A program made the translations under genes and the position numbers. A DNA stretch of 25,556 bases from Prevotella sp. UBA2850 (lineage in GTDB: Bacteria > Bacteroidota > Bacteroidia > Bacteroidales > Bacteroidaceae): the NCBI GenBank assembly GCA_002350805.1, contig DEFO01000053.1:9548-35103 (forward strand), in the 5' to 3' direction. Shown here one piece after another: positions 1 to 8,595 of this stretch (its first letter is position 1; each line of letters begins with the position of its first letter). Below the pieces are notes generated by a model. It saw nothing but the letters and a program-made list of their open reading frames with translations. It was not told the origin of the DNA and ran no database searches.

Positions 1-55
1 GTCCCGTTTTCCGCTCTTTTTTAGGATAGTAAAACACAACAATTTTTTCTCACCC

Positions 56-595
56 ATGAATTTATATTTAAGATATTTCGATAAAGAGGCATTAGTACAT
101 AATGTCGAAGATGCTATTGACTTTCTAAGTTCTATCCCGGAGATTGAGATGGATGACGACCTTGCCGATGATATCCGCGACTATGCGGAGAGCGACATGT
201 ATTATCCCAAGCGCTACAAGGTGCGTCCGCGCGTCTATTTCATCATCATCAAGACCGAGGCCGAGACCATGCTCGACTTCAAACAGAAGAAGGCCCTGCG
301 CCCTGCTCCTGTGGAGAACCGCGACCATGCAGCACCAATGCTGGTGCGACTCAATGAGGAGCGCGAGGGATGGTATGAGGGTGCTCTCGACTTCAAGCGT
401 GTGGTACTGATTCCGTCTACCGGGAAACACGAGTATCGCGACACTCATTTCGTGGCACAGTGTAAGGCCGTCTCGGGCATGGAGTGCTACAGCCGTATTG
501 TCGACTATCTGCGCACTCGTGTTGACGGGCGCAGCCAGTTCCCCTCGGCAAAGGGAAAGAATTTTAAGTTTAAGTTTCTGGGTTATTGCAAATAA
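56..595 (+). CDS. Conserved hypothetical protein upstream of ssb
   Basis: This 179-residue protein has no signal peptide or membrane segment and is probably cytoplasmic. I do not recognise a named domain. The N-terminus is acidic (a run of D and E around residues 28-45) and the C-terminus is basic and aromatic (KGKNFKFKFLGYCK), which could suit nucleic-acid or protein contact, but that is only inference. It ends 14 bases before ssb, so it is probably co-transcribed with ssb and gldE. From memory, a similar small gene sits between mutY and ssb in related Bacteroidales. The reading frame stays open upstream to the edge of the window, so a longer N-terminus cannot be excluded. The ATG at 56 was chosen because the upstream residues look like leader sequence (AT-rich, no compelling homology). 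Confidence 0.75.
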   Translation: MNLYLRYFDKEALVHNVEDAIDFLSSIPEIEMDDDLADDIRDYAESDMYYPKRYKVRPRVYFIIIKTEAETMLDFKQKKALRPAPVENRDHAAPMLVRLNEEREGWYEGALDFKRVVLIPSTGKHEYRDTHFVAQCKAVSGMECYSRIVDYLRTRVDGRSQFPSAKGKNFKFKFLGYCK

Positions 596-609
596 TTTTT
601 CCATGCGCT

Positions 610-1008
610 ATGAATAAGGTAATGCTAATAGGCAATGTAGGCAAGGAGCCCGATGTTCGTTATTATGAGCAGGACCAGGCTGTGGCCCAGCTGCCTCTTG
701 CCACCACGGAGCGTGGCTACACATTGCAGAACGGCACGCAAGTGCCCGACCATACCGACTGGCACAACCTGGTGTTTTATCGCGGACTGGCTAAGGTGGT
801 AGAGCAATATGTGCATAAAGGCGACAAACTCTATGTAGAGGGACGCATCCGCTATCGTAGCTACGACGACCAGAAAGGACAGCGTCGATACGTTACCGAG
901 ATTTATGTCGACAATATGGAGATGCTCACACCCAAGGCACAGACGGGCGGGAACATGGCAACAGAACCCTTACAACCGTCTCAAGCGGAAGGCAACGCAC
1001 CTTTTTAA
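610..1008 (+). CDS. ssb: Single-stranded DNA-binding protein (SSB)
   Basis: This 132-residue protein binds single-stranded DNA during replication, recombination and repair. The OB fold covers about residues 1-105 and opens with MNKVMLIGNVGKEPDVRY, then TDWHNLVFYRGLA and GDKLYVEGRIRYRSY, all classic SSB motifs. The start is the ATG at 610; an in-frame codon at 586 lies inside the preceding gene and would add eight unlikely residues. The C-terminal tip is EGNAPF. Pro-Phe is kept, but the usual run of aspartates before it (as in DDIPF) is missing, so partner-protein docking through the tip may be altered. It lies 14 bases after the hypothetical gene and 3 bases before gldE, which indicates one transcript. 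Confidence 0.97.
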   Translation: MNKVMLIGNVGKEPDVRYYEQDQAVAQLPLATTERGYTLQNGTQVPDHTDWHNLVFYRGLAKVVEQYVHKGDKLYVEGRIRYRSYDDQKGQRRYVTEIYVDNMEMLTPKAQTGGNMATEPLQPSQAEGNAPF

Positions 1009-1011
1009 GAC

Positions 1012-2352
1012 ATGGATTTTTCATTTCTAGCAGAGGCTTTTCAAGAAGTACACCTGATGCAACCTACACCAGGTGTGATATTTGCAGCTTGTCTGGCTGC
1101 TGTTTTGCTGGTACTTTCGGGATTTGCCAGTGGGTCGGAAATCGCCTTTTTCAGTTTGTCTCCCTCCGACTTGAACGAGATGGATGCTGAGAAGAGTGTG
1201 ACAGATAAGAATATCGAGATGCTCCGCGACGACTCGGAACGCACTTTAGCCACCATCCTCATTGCCAACAACTTTGTCAACGTCACCATCATCATGCTTT
1301 GCAACTATGTGTTTGCCAAGCTGGTGGACTTCGGACGTGCCTACTGGTTGCAGTTCGTGTGCATTACCGTGCTGCTGACATTCCTGCTGCTGCTTTTCGG
1401 CGAGATCATGCCGAAAATATACAGCCGGCAGAATCCTTTGCGTTTCTGCCGTCGATGTGTTGGTCCCCTTCTCATTCTGCGAAAGGTGTTCTGGCCTTTG
1501 TCGTCAGTCTTGCTGCGTAGTGGTATTTGGGCTGGTAAGGTGGTACAGAAAGAGAACCATGTGTTGAGCGTCGATGACTTGGAGCAGGCCCTCGAACTCA
1601 CTGACAAAGAAGATATCAAAGACGAACAGAGCATGCTGCAGGGCATCATCCGTTTTGGTGATGAGACTGCCAAGGAGGTGATGACCAGCCGGCAGGACAT
1701 TGTCGACCTCGACATCAAGAGTTCGTATGCTGACGTGCTGAAATGTATCGTAGAGAACAATTATAGTCGTATTCCCATTTATCAGGACAACACCGACCAC
1801 ATCCGTGGTGTGCTGTATATCAAGGACTTGCTGCCGCACTTGAGCAAGCCTGCCAACTTCAGATGGCAGAGCCTGATCAGACCGCCTTATTTCGTGCCGG
1901 AAACGAAGAAGATTGACGATTTGCTGCGTGAGTTCCAAGAGAACAAAGTGCATATTGCCATCGTCGTCGATGAGTTTGGTGGCACCAGCGGTATTGTGAC
2001 CCTTGAGGACATACTCGAGGAAATCGTCGGTGAGATTAATGATGAGTACGACGACGAGGAGAAAACTTATTCGAAACTCAATTACAATACCTATATCTTT
2101 GAAGGAAAGACGTTGCTGAGCGACTTCTGCAAAATACTGAATATCGATGACGATGAATTTGCGGAAGTGGAGGGTGACGCCGATTCTGTGGCAGGCCTGT
2201 TGCTGGAAATCAAAGGCGATTTCCCCGGCATTCACGAGCGTCTGGACTACAAGAATTATTCTTTCGAGATTCTTCAGCTGGAAGAACGGCGCATCTCCCG
2301 TGTCAAGGTTGTGGTGCACGAGAAGAAAGACGACAGTGAAGAGAATAAGTGA
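1012..2352 (+). CDS. gldE: GldE-type CBS-domain membrane protein (CorC/HlyC family)
   Basis: This 446-residue protein has an N-terminal DUF21 membrane region (hydrophobic segments at about residues 22-40, 80-100 and 112-135), a CBS-domain pair (about 219-275 and 285-340, including EFGGTSGIVTLEDILEEIVGEI) and a C-terminal CorC_HlyC domain (about 355-440). This is the layout of the CorC/HlyC transporter-associated family. The copy directly after ssb in Bacteroidota is called GldE, first linked to gliding motility but also present in non-motile species, where its role is unclear; ion transport is a family-level guess. The sfp gene often found downstream in relatives is absent here. Only 12 bases separate its stop from the convergent PP2C-like gene, leaving no room for a dedicated terminator. 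Confidence 0.93.
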   Translation: MDFSFLAEAFQEVHLMQPTPGVIFAACLAAVLLVLSGFASGSEIAFFSLSPSDLNEMDAEKSVTDKNIEMLRDDSERTLATILIANNFVNVTIIMLCNYVFAKLVDFGRAYWLQFVCITVLLTFLLLLFGEIMPKIYSRQNPLRFCRRCVGPLLILRKVFWPLSSVLLRSGIWAGKVVQKENHVLSVDDLEQALELTDKEDIKDEQSMLQGIIRFGDETAKEVMTSRQDIVDLDIKSSYADVLKCIVENNYSRIPIYQDNTDHIRGVLYIKDLLPHLSKPANFRWQSLIRPPYFVPETKKIDDLLREFQENKVHIAIVVDEFGGTSGIVTLEDILEEIVGEINDEYDDEEKTYSKLNYNTYIFEGKTLLSDFCKILNIDDDEFAEVEGDADSVAGLLLEIKGDFPGIHERLDYKNYSFEILQLEERRISRVKVVVHEKKDDSEENK

Positions 2353-2364
2353 GGCTGTGGTTTT

Positions 2365-3174
2365 CTAAATGCTGAACCTAATATAAGTTCGGTCGTCGAA
2401 CGAGCGGTTTCCTTTCATGACTCCCTTTGTTGCCCTGAACTCATGGATGAGCAAGGGGTCTTTCTCTATCAGCCTTGCAAGAGCTTGCTCGCTGTCGGCA
2501 AGGCTCTCTTTTAGGTAGGGATAGCCATCACTGGCTAGTACAATCTCTTTTGCCTGCCCGACGGGAATCACCTTCACATGTTGCATGGGAATGGGAAAAC
2601 CGTCTATCACTGCAAAGGTCTTATTCTGGTGCTTGCAGTTTTCTATCAGAACAGGCAGCACAAACTGCCGCCCCTTGTCAACGTTTTGAAACTCCTCTGC
2701 AGCAGAACCGTTGAGCAGTGCCAGACGGATAAAGGCACTCCGCATGTCGGCAATAGGTTCTTCGTAAGGTTTGGGATTCTCGTACAGCACTCCGTCAACG
2801 AGGCATTGGCAGTCGCCAACCATCCATATCTCCTTCCGTCCCACGCTGTAGATGACCGCACTGGCTGCCATGCGCTCGGTGGGAATCTCTGTCAGCAACT
2901 CCATGTCGACATCGTACTGGCTGTAGAGAAACCGGATGTATGAGGTAATGAGCCGGCAGAACTTTTCTGCAGTCAAGTCGGCAGGCATCGACTCGATGTA
3001 CTGGCATACTTGCCGCATGCAGTATTGACCGTTGCTCATGGTGGGGTGAAACTGCTGACGGCTTTTGCTTGTACTGCCGTCCACCACGGCTATGTAGTGG
3101 TCAGTGACGACGATTCCGTCCTCGCACGTTTCCGGGCTTTTCTTGCCTATCTTGCTTTTCTCTATAATGGTCAT
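2365..3174 (-). CDS. PP2C-like serine/threonine phosphatase domain protein
   Basis: This 269-residue protein carries degenerate but recognisable PP2C (PPM) motifs in the right order: CEDG and VVDGSTSK near residues 17-37 (metal-binding Asp-Gly), MVGDCQCL in the middle, LASDGYP later, and FDDRTYI close to the C-terminus. The spacing fits a metal-dependent phosphatase core with no extra sensor domain and no signal peptide, so it is probably cytosolic. The ATG at 3174 (MTIIEKSKIG) was chosen. A longer frame reaching 3264 exists only because the tail repeat of the upstream gene keeps it open. Even so it overlaps the YgiQ gene by 74 bases in another frame, suggesting translational coupling. No partner kinase or anti-sigma factor is nearby, so its substrate is unknown. 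Confidence 0.8.
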   Translation of the reverse strand: MTIIEKSKIGKKSPETCEDGIVVTDHYIAVVDGSTSKSRQQFHPTMSNGQYCMRQVCQYIESMPADLTAEKFCRLITSYIRFLYSQYDVDMELLTEIPTERMAASAVIYSVGRKEIWMVGDCQCLVDGVLYENPKPYEEPIADMRSAFIRLALLNGSAAEEFQNVDKGRQFVLPVLIENCKHQNKTFAVIDGFPIPMQHVKVIPVGQAKEIVLASDGYPYLKESLADSEQALARLIEKDPLLIHEFRATKGVMKGNRSFDDRTYIRFSI

Positions 3175-5119
3175 GGTTTGACTTGCTATCTCGCTGAGAA
3201 GGACTGTTTGACTTGCTATCTCGTCGAGGATGACTGTAGGTTTTGTTCTCCCTATGATATTCACGGCTGTCGCCGAACGGGCGGCTCATGCCTTGCCCCG
3301 CATAGAGTTTGCTGATAAGGTCGGGTCGCCCGATGCGTTTCAGTTCCTGCTCAATGTTGCGCCTCTCCTCCGGTTTGTACCAGAAGAAGAATTGCCGTTG
3401 TGCCAGTTTCTCGCGTTGTGTCTTGGCACTGCTCACAGGCTCAAGTGTATAAGGATCGTAGCCTGTGTACCATGTTTCGGTACTAATGGTCATCGGGGTA
3501 GGCGTGAAGTCTTGCACCTGCTCCAGCTGGAAGTCCAGCCGCTTGGTGATGACAGCCAGTTCTGCCATGTCTTCCTCCCTGCATCCTGGGTGGCTGCTGA
3601 TGAAGTAGGGGATAATCTGCTGGCGCAAGTGCTCTTCGTTGTTGATGCGGTCGAAGATTCTTTTGAATTCCTCGAATTGCGAGAACGAAGGCTTGCGCAT
3701 CAGCTGCAGCACACGGTCGCTGGTATGCTCAGGCGCCACCTTCAGCCGTCCGCTCACATGGTGGCAAATCAGTTCACGCGTATATTGGCGGGCCGCCTCG
3801 TTGCTTTTCTCATCCTTGCTCTTATAGAGTAGCAGATCGTAACGCACACCACTGCCGATGAAGCTTTTCTTGATGCCGGGCAACTGGTCGACGGCATGAT
3901 AGATGTCGAGCAGCTTCGAGTGATCGGTGTTCAGGTTGGGACAGATTTGCGGGTGAATGCACGACGGACGCTTGCATTTCTCGCAGATGTTTTTGTTTCT
4001 GCCCTCCATGCCGTACATATTGGCCGACGGTCCCCCCAGGTCGCTTAGATAGCCTTTGAAGTCGGGCAACTGCATGACTTGCTTCACCTCCTTCAGGATG
4101 CTCTCCTTGCTTCTGCACACTATGAATTTGCCCTGATGGGCACTGATGGTGCAGAAGGCGCATCCACCGAAACAGCCCCGGTGGATATTCACCGAGTGTT
4201 TGATCATCTCGTAGGCTGGGATTCGCTTGTTTTTGTATTTGGGGTGTGGCAGCCGTGTGTAGGGGAGGTCGAAGGACGCGTCGAGGTCTTCGGTGGTCAT
4301 GGGTGGGTAGGGTGGATTCACCACGGCATACTTTCCGTCCACCTCTTGCAACAGCCGTTGTGCGTGAATCTTGTTCGACTCCTCCTCGATGTGTCTGAAA
4401 TTCTCTGCCTGTGCCTTTTTGTTCTGCAGGCACTCTTTGTGCGAATGCAGCACCAGGTCGTTGTCGCTGATACCACCCGGGATACTGTCCTTGGCTGTGA
4501 GGTAGACAGTCTGAGGTATGTCGTGTATATCGTGGATATCTTCTCCCTCTCTCAACCGCTCGGCCAGTCTGACGATGGGTTTCTCGCCCATGCCGTAGAC
4601 GATCATGTCTGCCCCTGAGTCGCACAAGATGCATCGCATCAACTTGTCCTGCCAATAGTCATAGTGTGTGAGCCGACGCAGCGAGGCCTCGATGCCGCCC
4701 AGGATGACGGGCACGTCGGGGAAGAGCTGTTTCAGGATCTGCGTGTAGACAATGGTGGGGTATTCCGGCCTGCAGTCATGGCGCCCGTCGGGACTGTAGG
4801 CGTCCTCGGAACGCAGCCTTCTGTTGGCCGTGTATTTGTTTACCATCGAGTCCATGCACCCTGGCGAGATACCGAAGAACAACCGTGGTTTTCCCAGTTT
4901 CTTGAAGTCTCTGTAGTCGCCGTGCCAGTCGGGCTGCGGTACGATCGCCACCCGGTAGCCATTCGCCTCGAGCACTCGCCCGATGACGGCAGCACCGAAG
5001 GAGGGATGGTCCACATAGGCATCGCCAGAGAACAAGATGATATCAGCTTCATCCCATCCTCTGATTTCCATTTCCTTCTTCGTGGTAGGCAGCCAGTCTG
5101 TCAGTCGCAGCTCTTTCAT
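3101..5119 (-). CDS. YgiQ family radical SAM protein (UPF0313)
   Basis: This 672-residue protein has a radical SAM cluster site with C316, C320 and C323 in RGCFGGCAFCTIS, which should ligate a 4Fe-4S cluster and cleave S-adenosylmethionine. A second cysteine group (C379, C382, C387, C393, in NICEKCKRPSCIHPQIC) is typical of this family. The N-terminal part (about 1-210, with GDAYVDHPSFG and FFGISPGCMDSMV) matches the B12-binding-like region, and the part after residue 560 matches the DUF3362 extension. The family's reaction is not established. The tail after about 610 is basic, low-complexity and includes a duplicated segment. It starts 36 bases after the 116-residue hypothetical gene and overlaps the phosphatase gene. 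Confidence 0.95.
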   Translation of the reverse strand: MKELRLTDWLPTTKKEMEIRGWDEADIILFSGDAYVDHPSFGAAVIGRVLEANGYRVAIVPQPDWHGDYRDFKKLGKPRLFFGISPGCMDSMVNKYTANRRLRSEDAYSPDGRHDCRPEYPTIVYTQILKQLFPDVPVILGGIEASLRRLTHYDYWQDKLMRCILCDSGADMIVYGMGEKPIVRLAERLREGEDIHDIHDIPQTVYLTAKDSIPGGISDNDLVLHSHKECLQNKKAQAENFRHIEEESNKIHAQRLLQEVDGKYAVVNPPYPPMTTEDLDASFDLPYTRLPHPKYKNKRIPAYEMIKHSVNIHRGCFGGCAFCTISAHQGKFIVCRSKESILKEVKQVMQLPDFKGYLSDLGGPSANMYGMEGRNKNICEKCKRPSCIHPQICPNLNTDHSKLLDIYHAVDQLPGIKKSFIGSGVRYDLLLYKSKDEKSNEAARQYTRELICHHVSGRLKVAPEHTSDRVLQLMRKPSFSQFEEFKRIFDRINNEEHLRQQIIPYFISSHPGCREEDMAELAVITKRLDFQLEQVQDFTPTPMTISTETWYTGYDPYTLEPVSSAKTQREKLAQRQFFFWYKPEERRNIEQELKRIGRPDLISKLYAGQGMSRPFGDSREYHRENKTYSHPRRDSKSNSPSQRDSKSNHDHYREKQDRQEKPGNVRGRNRRH
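3177..3236 (-). repeat. Two-copy 30-bp in-frame tandem repeat
   Basis: Two adjacent 30-bp units (3177-3206 and 3207-3236) share their first 17 bases exactly and differ at a few later positions. They lie in the 3' end of the YgiQ-type gene and encode the doubled motif RDSKSNSPSQ / RDSKSN in its basic, low-complexity tail. The 30-bp period keeps both overlapping reading frames open, which also lengthens the frame of the downstream phosphatase gene. Confidence 0.85.
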
Positions 5120-5155
5120 CTGTTTTAGTGTCGTTTTCTCCTGTCTATCAGTCGA

Positions 5156-5506
5156 TTATGCTTCCTGCATAGTAGGTGTCTCGTGGTTCTCTTCATCTTC
5201 GTTTTCCGGGTGGTTTTTCTTTTCCCAGTCGATGAACAGCAGCACCAGATGGTGCAGTCCGATGGCCTTCATGTTGGTGTTGTAGATGACGTCCAGACAG
5301 AGGTCCATCAGGCTTTTGTCTATCGTCTCTTGCGATTCGAGGATTGACCTTACGTTCAGTCGCAGTTTCTCCACCACCGGTTCGTCGATGATGCCATTGC
5401 TGTCGATGAGGTTTCTCAGCAGTGCATATTTCTTAATGGTTTCTAAATGCTCGTCACTCACTTCAATGCTTCTTGTACCAGAAGCGTTTGCCTGAATCTT
5501 ATACAT
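5156..5506 (-). CDS. Conserved hypothetical protein, 116 aa
   Basis: This small protein appears mostly helical, with a patch SIEVSDEHLETIKKYALLRNLID near the N-terminus and an acidic, disordered C-terminal tail rich in E, N and D. No signal peptide or membrane segment is visible. I do not recognise the family. It starts 3 bases after the stop of the large amidase gene upstream (in transcription order) and 36 bases before the YgiQ-type gene, so it is clearly part of the same transcript. The coding frame is supported by its exact fit between two confident genes. Confidence 0.75.
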   Translation of the reverse strand: MYKIQANASGTRSIEVSDEHLETIKKYALLRNLIDSNGIIDEPVVEKLRLNVRSILESQETIDKSLMDLCLDVIYNTNMKAIGLHHLVLLFIDWEKKNHPENEDEENHETPTMQEA

Positions 5507-5509
5507 AAG

Positions 5510-8032
5510 CTATTTGATTAAAAAATTCATGATTCCACGCATAATGATTTCTCTCTTCTCTGCCTCGGTGATACACTCGAAAGGGAATCCCATGACCAGT
5601 GTCCTCCGTCCATTCTCGTCGGAGGCCACGCAGGCCGATGTGCCGTCACCGTAGGTCATCACGCTGAATGCCTGTCCGGTGGGTATGAGAATATCAGGAT
5701 GGAAAGCGGCATAGTGTTGCTCGTTGGGCAGCCGGTAGATGTTGAACTCCTGTCCCATGCCGCTCACGTTGCTGAGGCTGTCGGCATCGTTGCGGCTCAC
5801 GTAGCTTGTGTGCAGCACATTGCTCAGGAAGGCCTGCTCCTGTTCCTTTCTCATGTCCGAGCCCACGTAGGCTCCGCTCACCATCAGTCTGCCTCGCCGC
5901 TCCATGTATTTGGTCAGCTGTTTCTGCATGTCGGGTGTGAAGGTCTTGTAGGGTTTCAGCGAGTGTCGGTCGTCTTTCTCCAGTCCCAGCACCATGTCCA
6001 CGCAGTCGTAGTCGCCCATGTCCATACGCCTGCCTTCCACGGCCTCGCTCGAGCAGCTCACGATATTGTATTTCCTGGCACTCTGTATAGCCGATGCATG
6101 TGTACGAACATAGTTGAAGTCGTTACCTGCCACAAACATGCCCGTGTAGGTTCCGCCCCAGCCAGCCATGCGCCCACGGTAGACGCCCGGATCAGCCGTC
6201 ATGTCGAAGCCTCTCAGGGTATCGTTCTGCACGGGTTGGGGCGATGACAGCCGGTGGAATCCGTTCACGATGAGTACCGTACTTCTGGCCTCTGGCTGAT
6301 AGACTGCCGAGAGCACCTCTGTCGGAAAACTCTCACCGCCCTGGTTGGCGGCTGTCACACGGAAGCTGTACAGTACGCCCGGCTCCAGCTTCACCTGATA
6401 GTTGTTTTTCTTTACCACCTTGCCGTTGTCGAAACCTCCGTCGCCCACGGCTGTGTACACTTTATACGAAGTGGCCTTGGCCGTCTTCTCTTGCGGGTCG
6501 GCCACGCTTTCCCACTCCAGTCGAGCCTTGTTGTCGTCCAACTCAATGCGGAAGTGGTCGGGTGCCAGCGGCTGCACCACATAATCGTCGCCGTGCATAC
6601 CGTTCACATAGCGCAAGATGGTTTTGTAGATGCTTCGAGCCAGCGTGAACTTGAAGTTAGGGTCGTGGCCGTAGCGCATGTCGTTGAAATTCTCGTGCGA
6701 GAGCGTCTCCAGGATAGCCGACGGCATTTCCGGCAGGCGTGTCTCCGAGTAGTTGCGGTCCCACAGATAGCGTTTGTTCCACCGCTGGTATTTGTATTTC
6801 AGGTCGCGGGTCACACCGTCGAGCAGCTGGCTGGCCAGATCGGTCGACACTCTTCTCGATATGCCGGAGTTCAGCTTTCCGTCGTTGAAGTCGGTGGTAC
6901 TGATGGCCAGCGAGCCCACAATACCCGTTCTGTCCACACCGGCATCACTGTGAATAGCCAGTGACAGTTCGATGGGAACGTTCAGTCCCTCTTTCGTAGG
7001 CACATATACTGAGCCGCCTGCCAGCCAGTTGGTCATCAGCGATCGCACGTTGATATCGTCGCCATAGTCATTCAGTCCGTTTTTCGTACTGTAATACTTA
7101 TACGGCACACCGGCCCACTGGGCGTAGTAGCGTGCTCCCTCCAGTGTGCGGGGCAGTCCGCTGGTCATTCCGCCTCGTTGGATATTGCCCATTCCGCCTC
7201 CGAAGCGCACCGCATCAGCCGTCACCACGCCTTTGCGCTTGCTGTGGTTGGTAAGCACCACCCGGTTGAACTCGTTGCACCCTTTGTCGAAGTCGAAGGT
7301 GCCCAGATACACCCAGGTGCCTCCGCCCATGCGCTGGTTCACCCTGAATTCGGTGGCCTCTCCTTTGTGCCATACAATATATTGTGCGTCGTCCACGCTG
7401 TTGCCCAGTGTCTGGTAGCTCACGTAGACGGCATATCGTCCTTCCTCCCCGATTTGCGGCTGATAAGAGATTTCCGATGTGTTTTTCTTCGATGAGGTAG
7501 CCTCTGCCATCATGGCCGTGCCTGCCTCGAAGGGGTTTTCGCCGTCGTCGTAGATGCCTGCATGGCAGGCGAAGCCGCGCAACTGCGAGCGCCGCCATTT
7601 GTTCTTCATGTTCACCTCCAGGTAGCAGGGAAGGGCAGGCTGGTTGTCGTTGTCGACAATCACCTCGTTTCTCTGCCAGTCGCGCTCACGGGGTGTGAAC
7701 ACAATAGCTCCAGCGTTCTCAAGCATGGGCATGAGGTAGGGGATGACAATGGTCTGAGTGAACAAATCCTCGGTAGTGCCATACAAGTCAGGGCGCTGCC
7801 ATTTCCATCGCAGCTCCTCGTTCTTATAATAGCGACCGTGACTGGCCCAGATCGACAGGTGCCTGTTTTTCAATCCGTGGGTAATCTTCAGCTTGTTAGA
7901 GCTGTTGGTGACCCATGGCTTTCCTTTGTGCTCTATTCTCCCCCAGAAGGCTGGCTGCTCTGGTGTCTGCTGAGCCAGCGTGTTGACAACTGCCAGGCAG
8001 CTGAGTAGTAGTGCGAATACAATCTTTCTCAT
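5510..8032 (-). CDS. Secreted N-acetylmuramoyl-L-alanine amidase-like protein with golvesin and FN3 domains
   Basis: This 840-residue exported protein starts with a signal peptide (MRKIVFALLLSCLAVVNTLA, cut before QQ). A divergent Amidase_3 fold seems split by an insertion. The first half has ASHGRYY (H65) and TTEDLF (E89); the second half has LAIHSDAG (H361) and SAILETLSHENFNDM (E442 or E447), matching the zinc and catalytic positions of that family. Between them, about residues 155-280, is a golvesin/xanthan-lyase C-terminal-like beta-sandwich (RYAVYVSYQ ... ADAVRFGGG). An FN3 domain follows at about 490-580, then a 230-residue alpha/beta region of unknown role. Such proteins are often labelled xanthan lyase; peptidoglycan amidase is the better-supported inference. 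The ATG at 8032 begins the signal peptide 5 bases after the upstream stop. Confidence 0.85.
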   Translation of the reverse strand: MRKIVFALLLSCLAVVNTLAQQTPEQPAFWGRIEHKGKPWVTNSSNKLKITHGLKNRHLSIWASHGRYYKNEELRWKWQRPDLYGTTEDLFTQTIVIPYLMPMLENAGAIVFTPRERDWQRNEVIVDNDNQPALPCYLEVNMKNKWRRSQLRGFACHAGIYDDGENPFEAGTAMMAEATSSKKNTSEISYQPQIGEEGRYAVYVSYQTLGNSVDDAQYIVWHKGEATEFRVNQRMGGGTWVYLGTFDFDKGCNEFNRVVLTNHSKRKGVVTADAVRFGGGMGNIQRGGMTSGLPRTLEGARYYAQWAGVPYKYYSTKNGLNDYGDDINVRSLMTNWLAGGSVYVPTKEGLNVPIELSLAIHSDAGVDRTGIVGSLAISTTDFNDGKLNSGISRRVSTDLASQLLDGVTRDLKYKYQRWNKRYLWDRNYSETRLPEMPSAILETLSHENFNDMRYGHDPNFKFTLARSIYKTILRYVNGMHGDDYVVQPLAPDHFRIELDDNKARLEWESVADPQEKTAKATSYKVYTAVGDGGFDNGKVVKKNNYQVKLEPGVLYSFRVTAANQGGESFPTEVLSAVYQPEARSTVLIVNGFHRLSSPQPVQNDTLRGFDMTADPGVYRGRMAGWGGTYTGMFVAGNDFNYVRTHASAIQSARKYNIVSCSSEAVEGRRMDMGDYDCVDMVLGLEKDDRHSLKPYKTFTPDMQKQLTKYMERRGRLMVSGAYVGSDMRKEQEQAFLSNVLHTSYVSRNDADSLSNVSGMGQEFNIYRLPNEQHYAAFHPDILIPTGQAFSVMTYGDGTSACVASDENGRRTLVMGFPFECITEAEKREIIMRGIMNFLIK

Positions 8033-8036
8033 CGGT

Positions 8037-8591
8037 TTACACCTCTCCAATCGTAAAGTTCTCGGGCTTTTTGCCTTTGAAGTCCTTAAAGTATAGTTTA
8101 ATCTCCCTCATGTCTTTCTCTACGTCGCCCGTTGGGATGATGGTTTTTGTGCATTGTATGAGCTTCCGCTCATAGTCCACGCCATAGAGCAGTATGGGGA
8201 TTTTGGCTTTCTGTGCTATAAAGTAGAAGCCCTTCTTCCAGTCTGCGTTTCTCGAGCGTGTGCCCTCGGGTGTGATGCACAGATGGAAGGTGTCCTCACT
8301 GATGGCTGTCTGCGCCAGCTGGTCGGTCATGCTCGTATGTTTTGAGCGCCATACGGGTATGCCTCCCATCCGCTTGAACATCGGTCCCAGCGGCCAGAAG
8401 AACCATTCTTTTTTCATGAGAAAGTTAATGCGCATGCCCTCGGCTCCTGCGTAGGCCTGCCCCAGAGGCATATCCCAGTTGCTCGTGTGCGGAGCCAGGC
8501 ATATAATATACTTGCTGGGATGGTCAACAGTTACATTCTTTGTCCACCCCAGATGTTTGTATAAAAGCCAGTTACAGAATTTTTTCCACAT
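8037..8591 (-). CDS. PlsC-like 1-acyl-glycerol-3-phosphate acyltransferase family protein
   Basis: This 184-residue protein has the two hallmark PlsC motifs: an HX4D box (HTSNWD, H35 and D40), the catalytic pair, and EGTR (residues 109-112, in TPEGTRSR), which binds the acceptor phosphate. It should transfer an acyl chain to a lysophospholipid or similar acceptor at the inner face of the cytoplasmic membrane. It is shorter than housekeeping PlsC proteins and has only weak hydrophobic stretches, so the acceptor is uncertain. The start at 8591 (MWKKFCNWLLYK) was preferred over 8621 because the earlier start would overlap the upstream gene by 26 bases and adds residues unlike the family. It lies 4 bases from both neighbours. 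Confidence 0.9.
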   Translation of the reverse strand: MWKKFCNWLLYKHLGWTKNVTVDHPSKYIICLAPHTSNWDMPLGQAYAGAEGMRINFLMKKEWFFWPLGPMFKRMGGIPVWRSKHTSMTDQLAQTAISEDTFHLCITPEGTRSRNADWKKGFYFIAQKAKIPILLYGVDYERKLIQCTKTIIPTGDVEKDMREIKLYFKDFKGKKPENFTIGEV

Positions 8592-8595
8592 CCTT

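Noticed and set aside
1504..2319. Minus-strand open frame of 271 codons
   Set aside because: It is antisense to gldE, which has a clear CBS pair and operon spacing.
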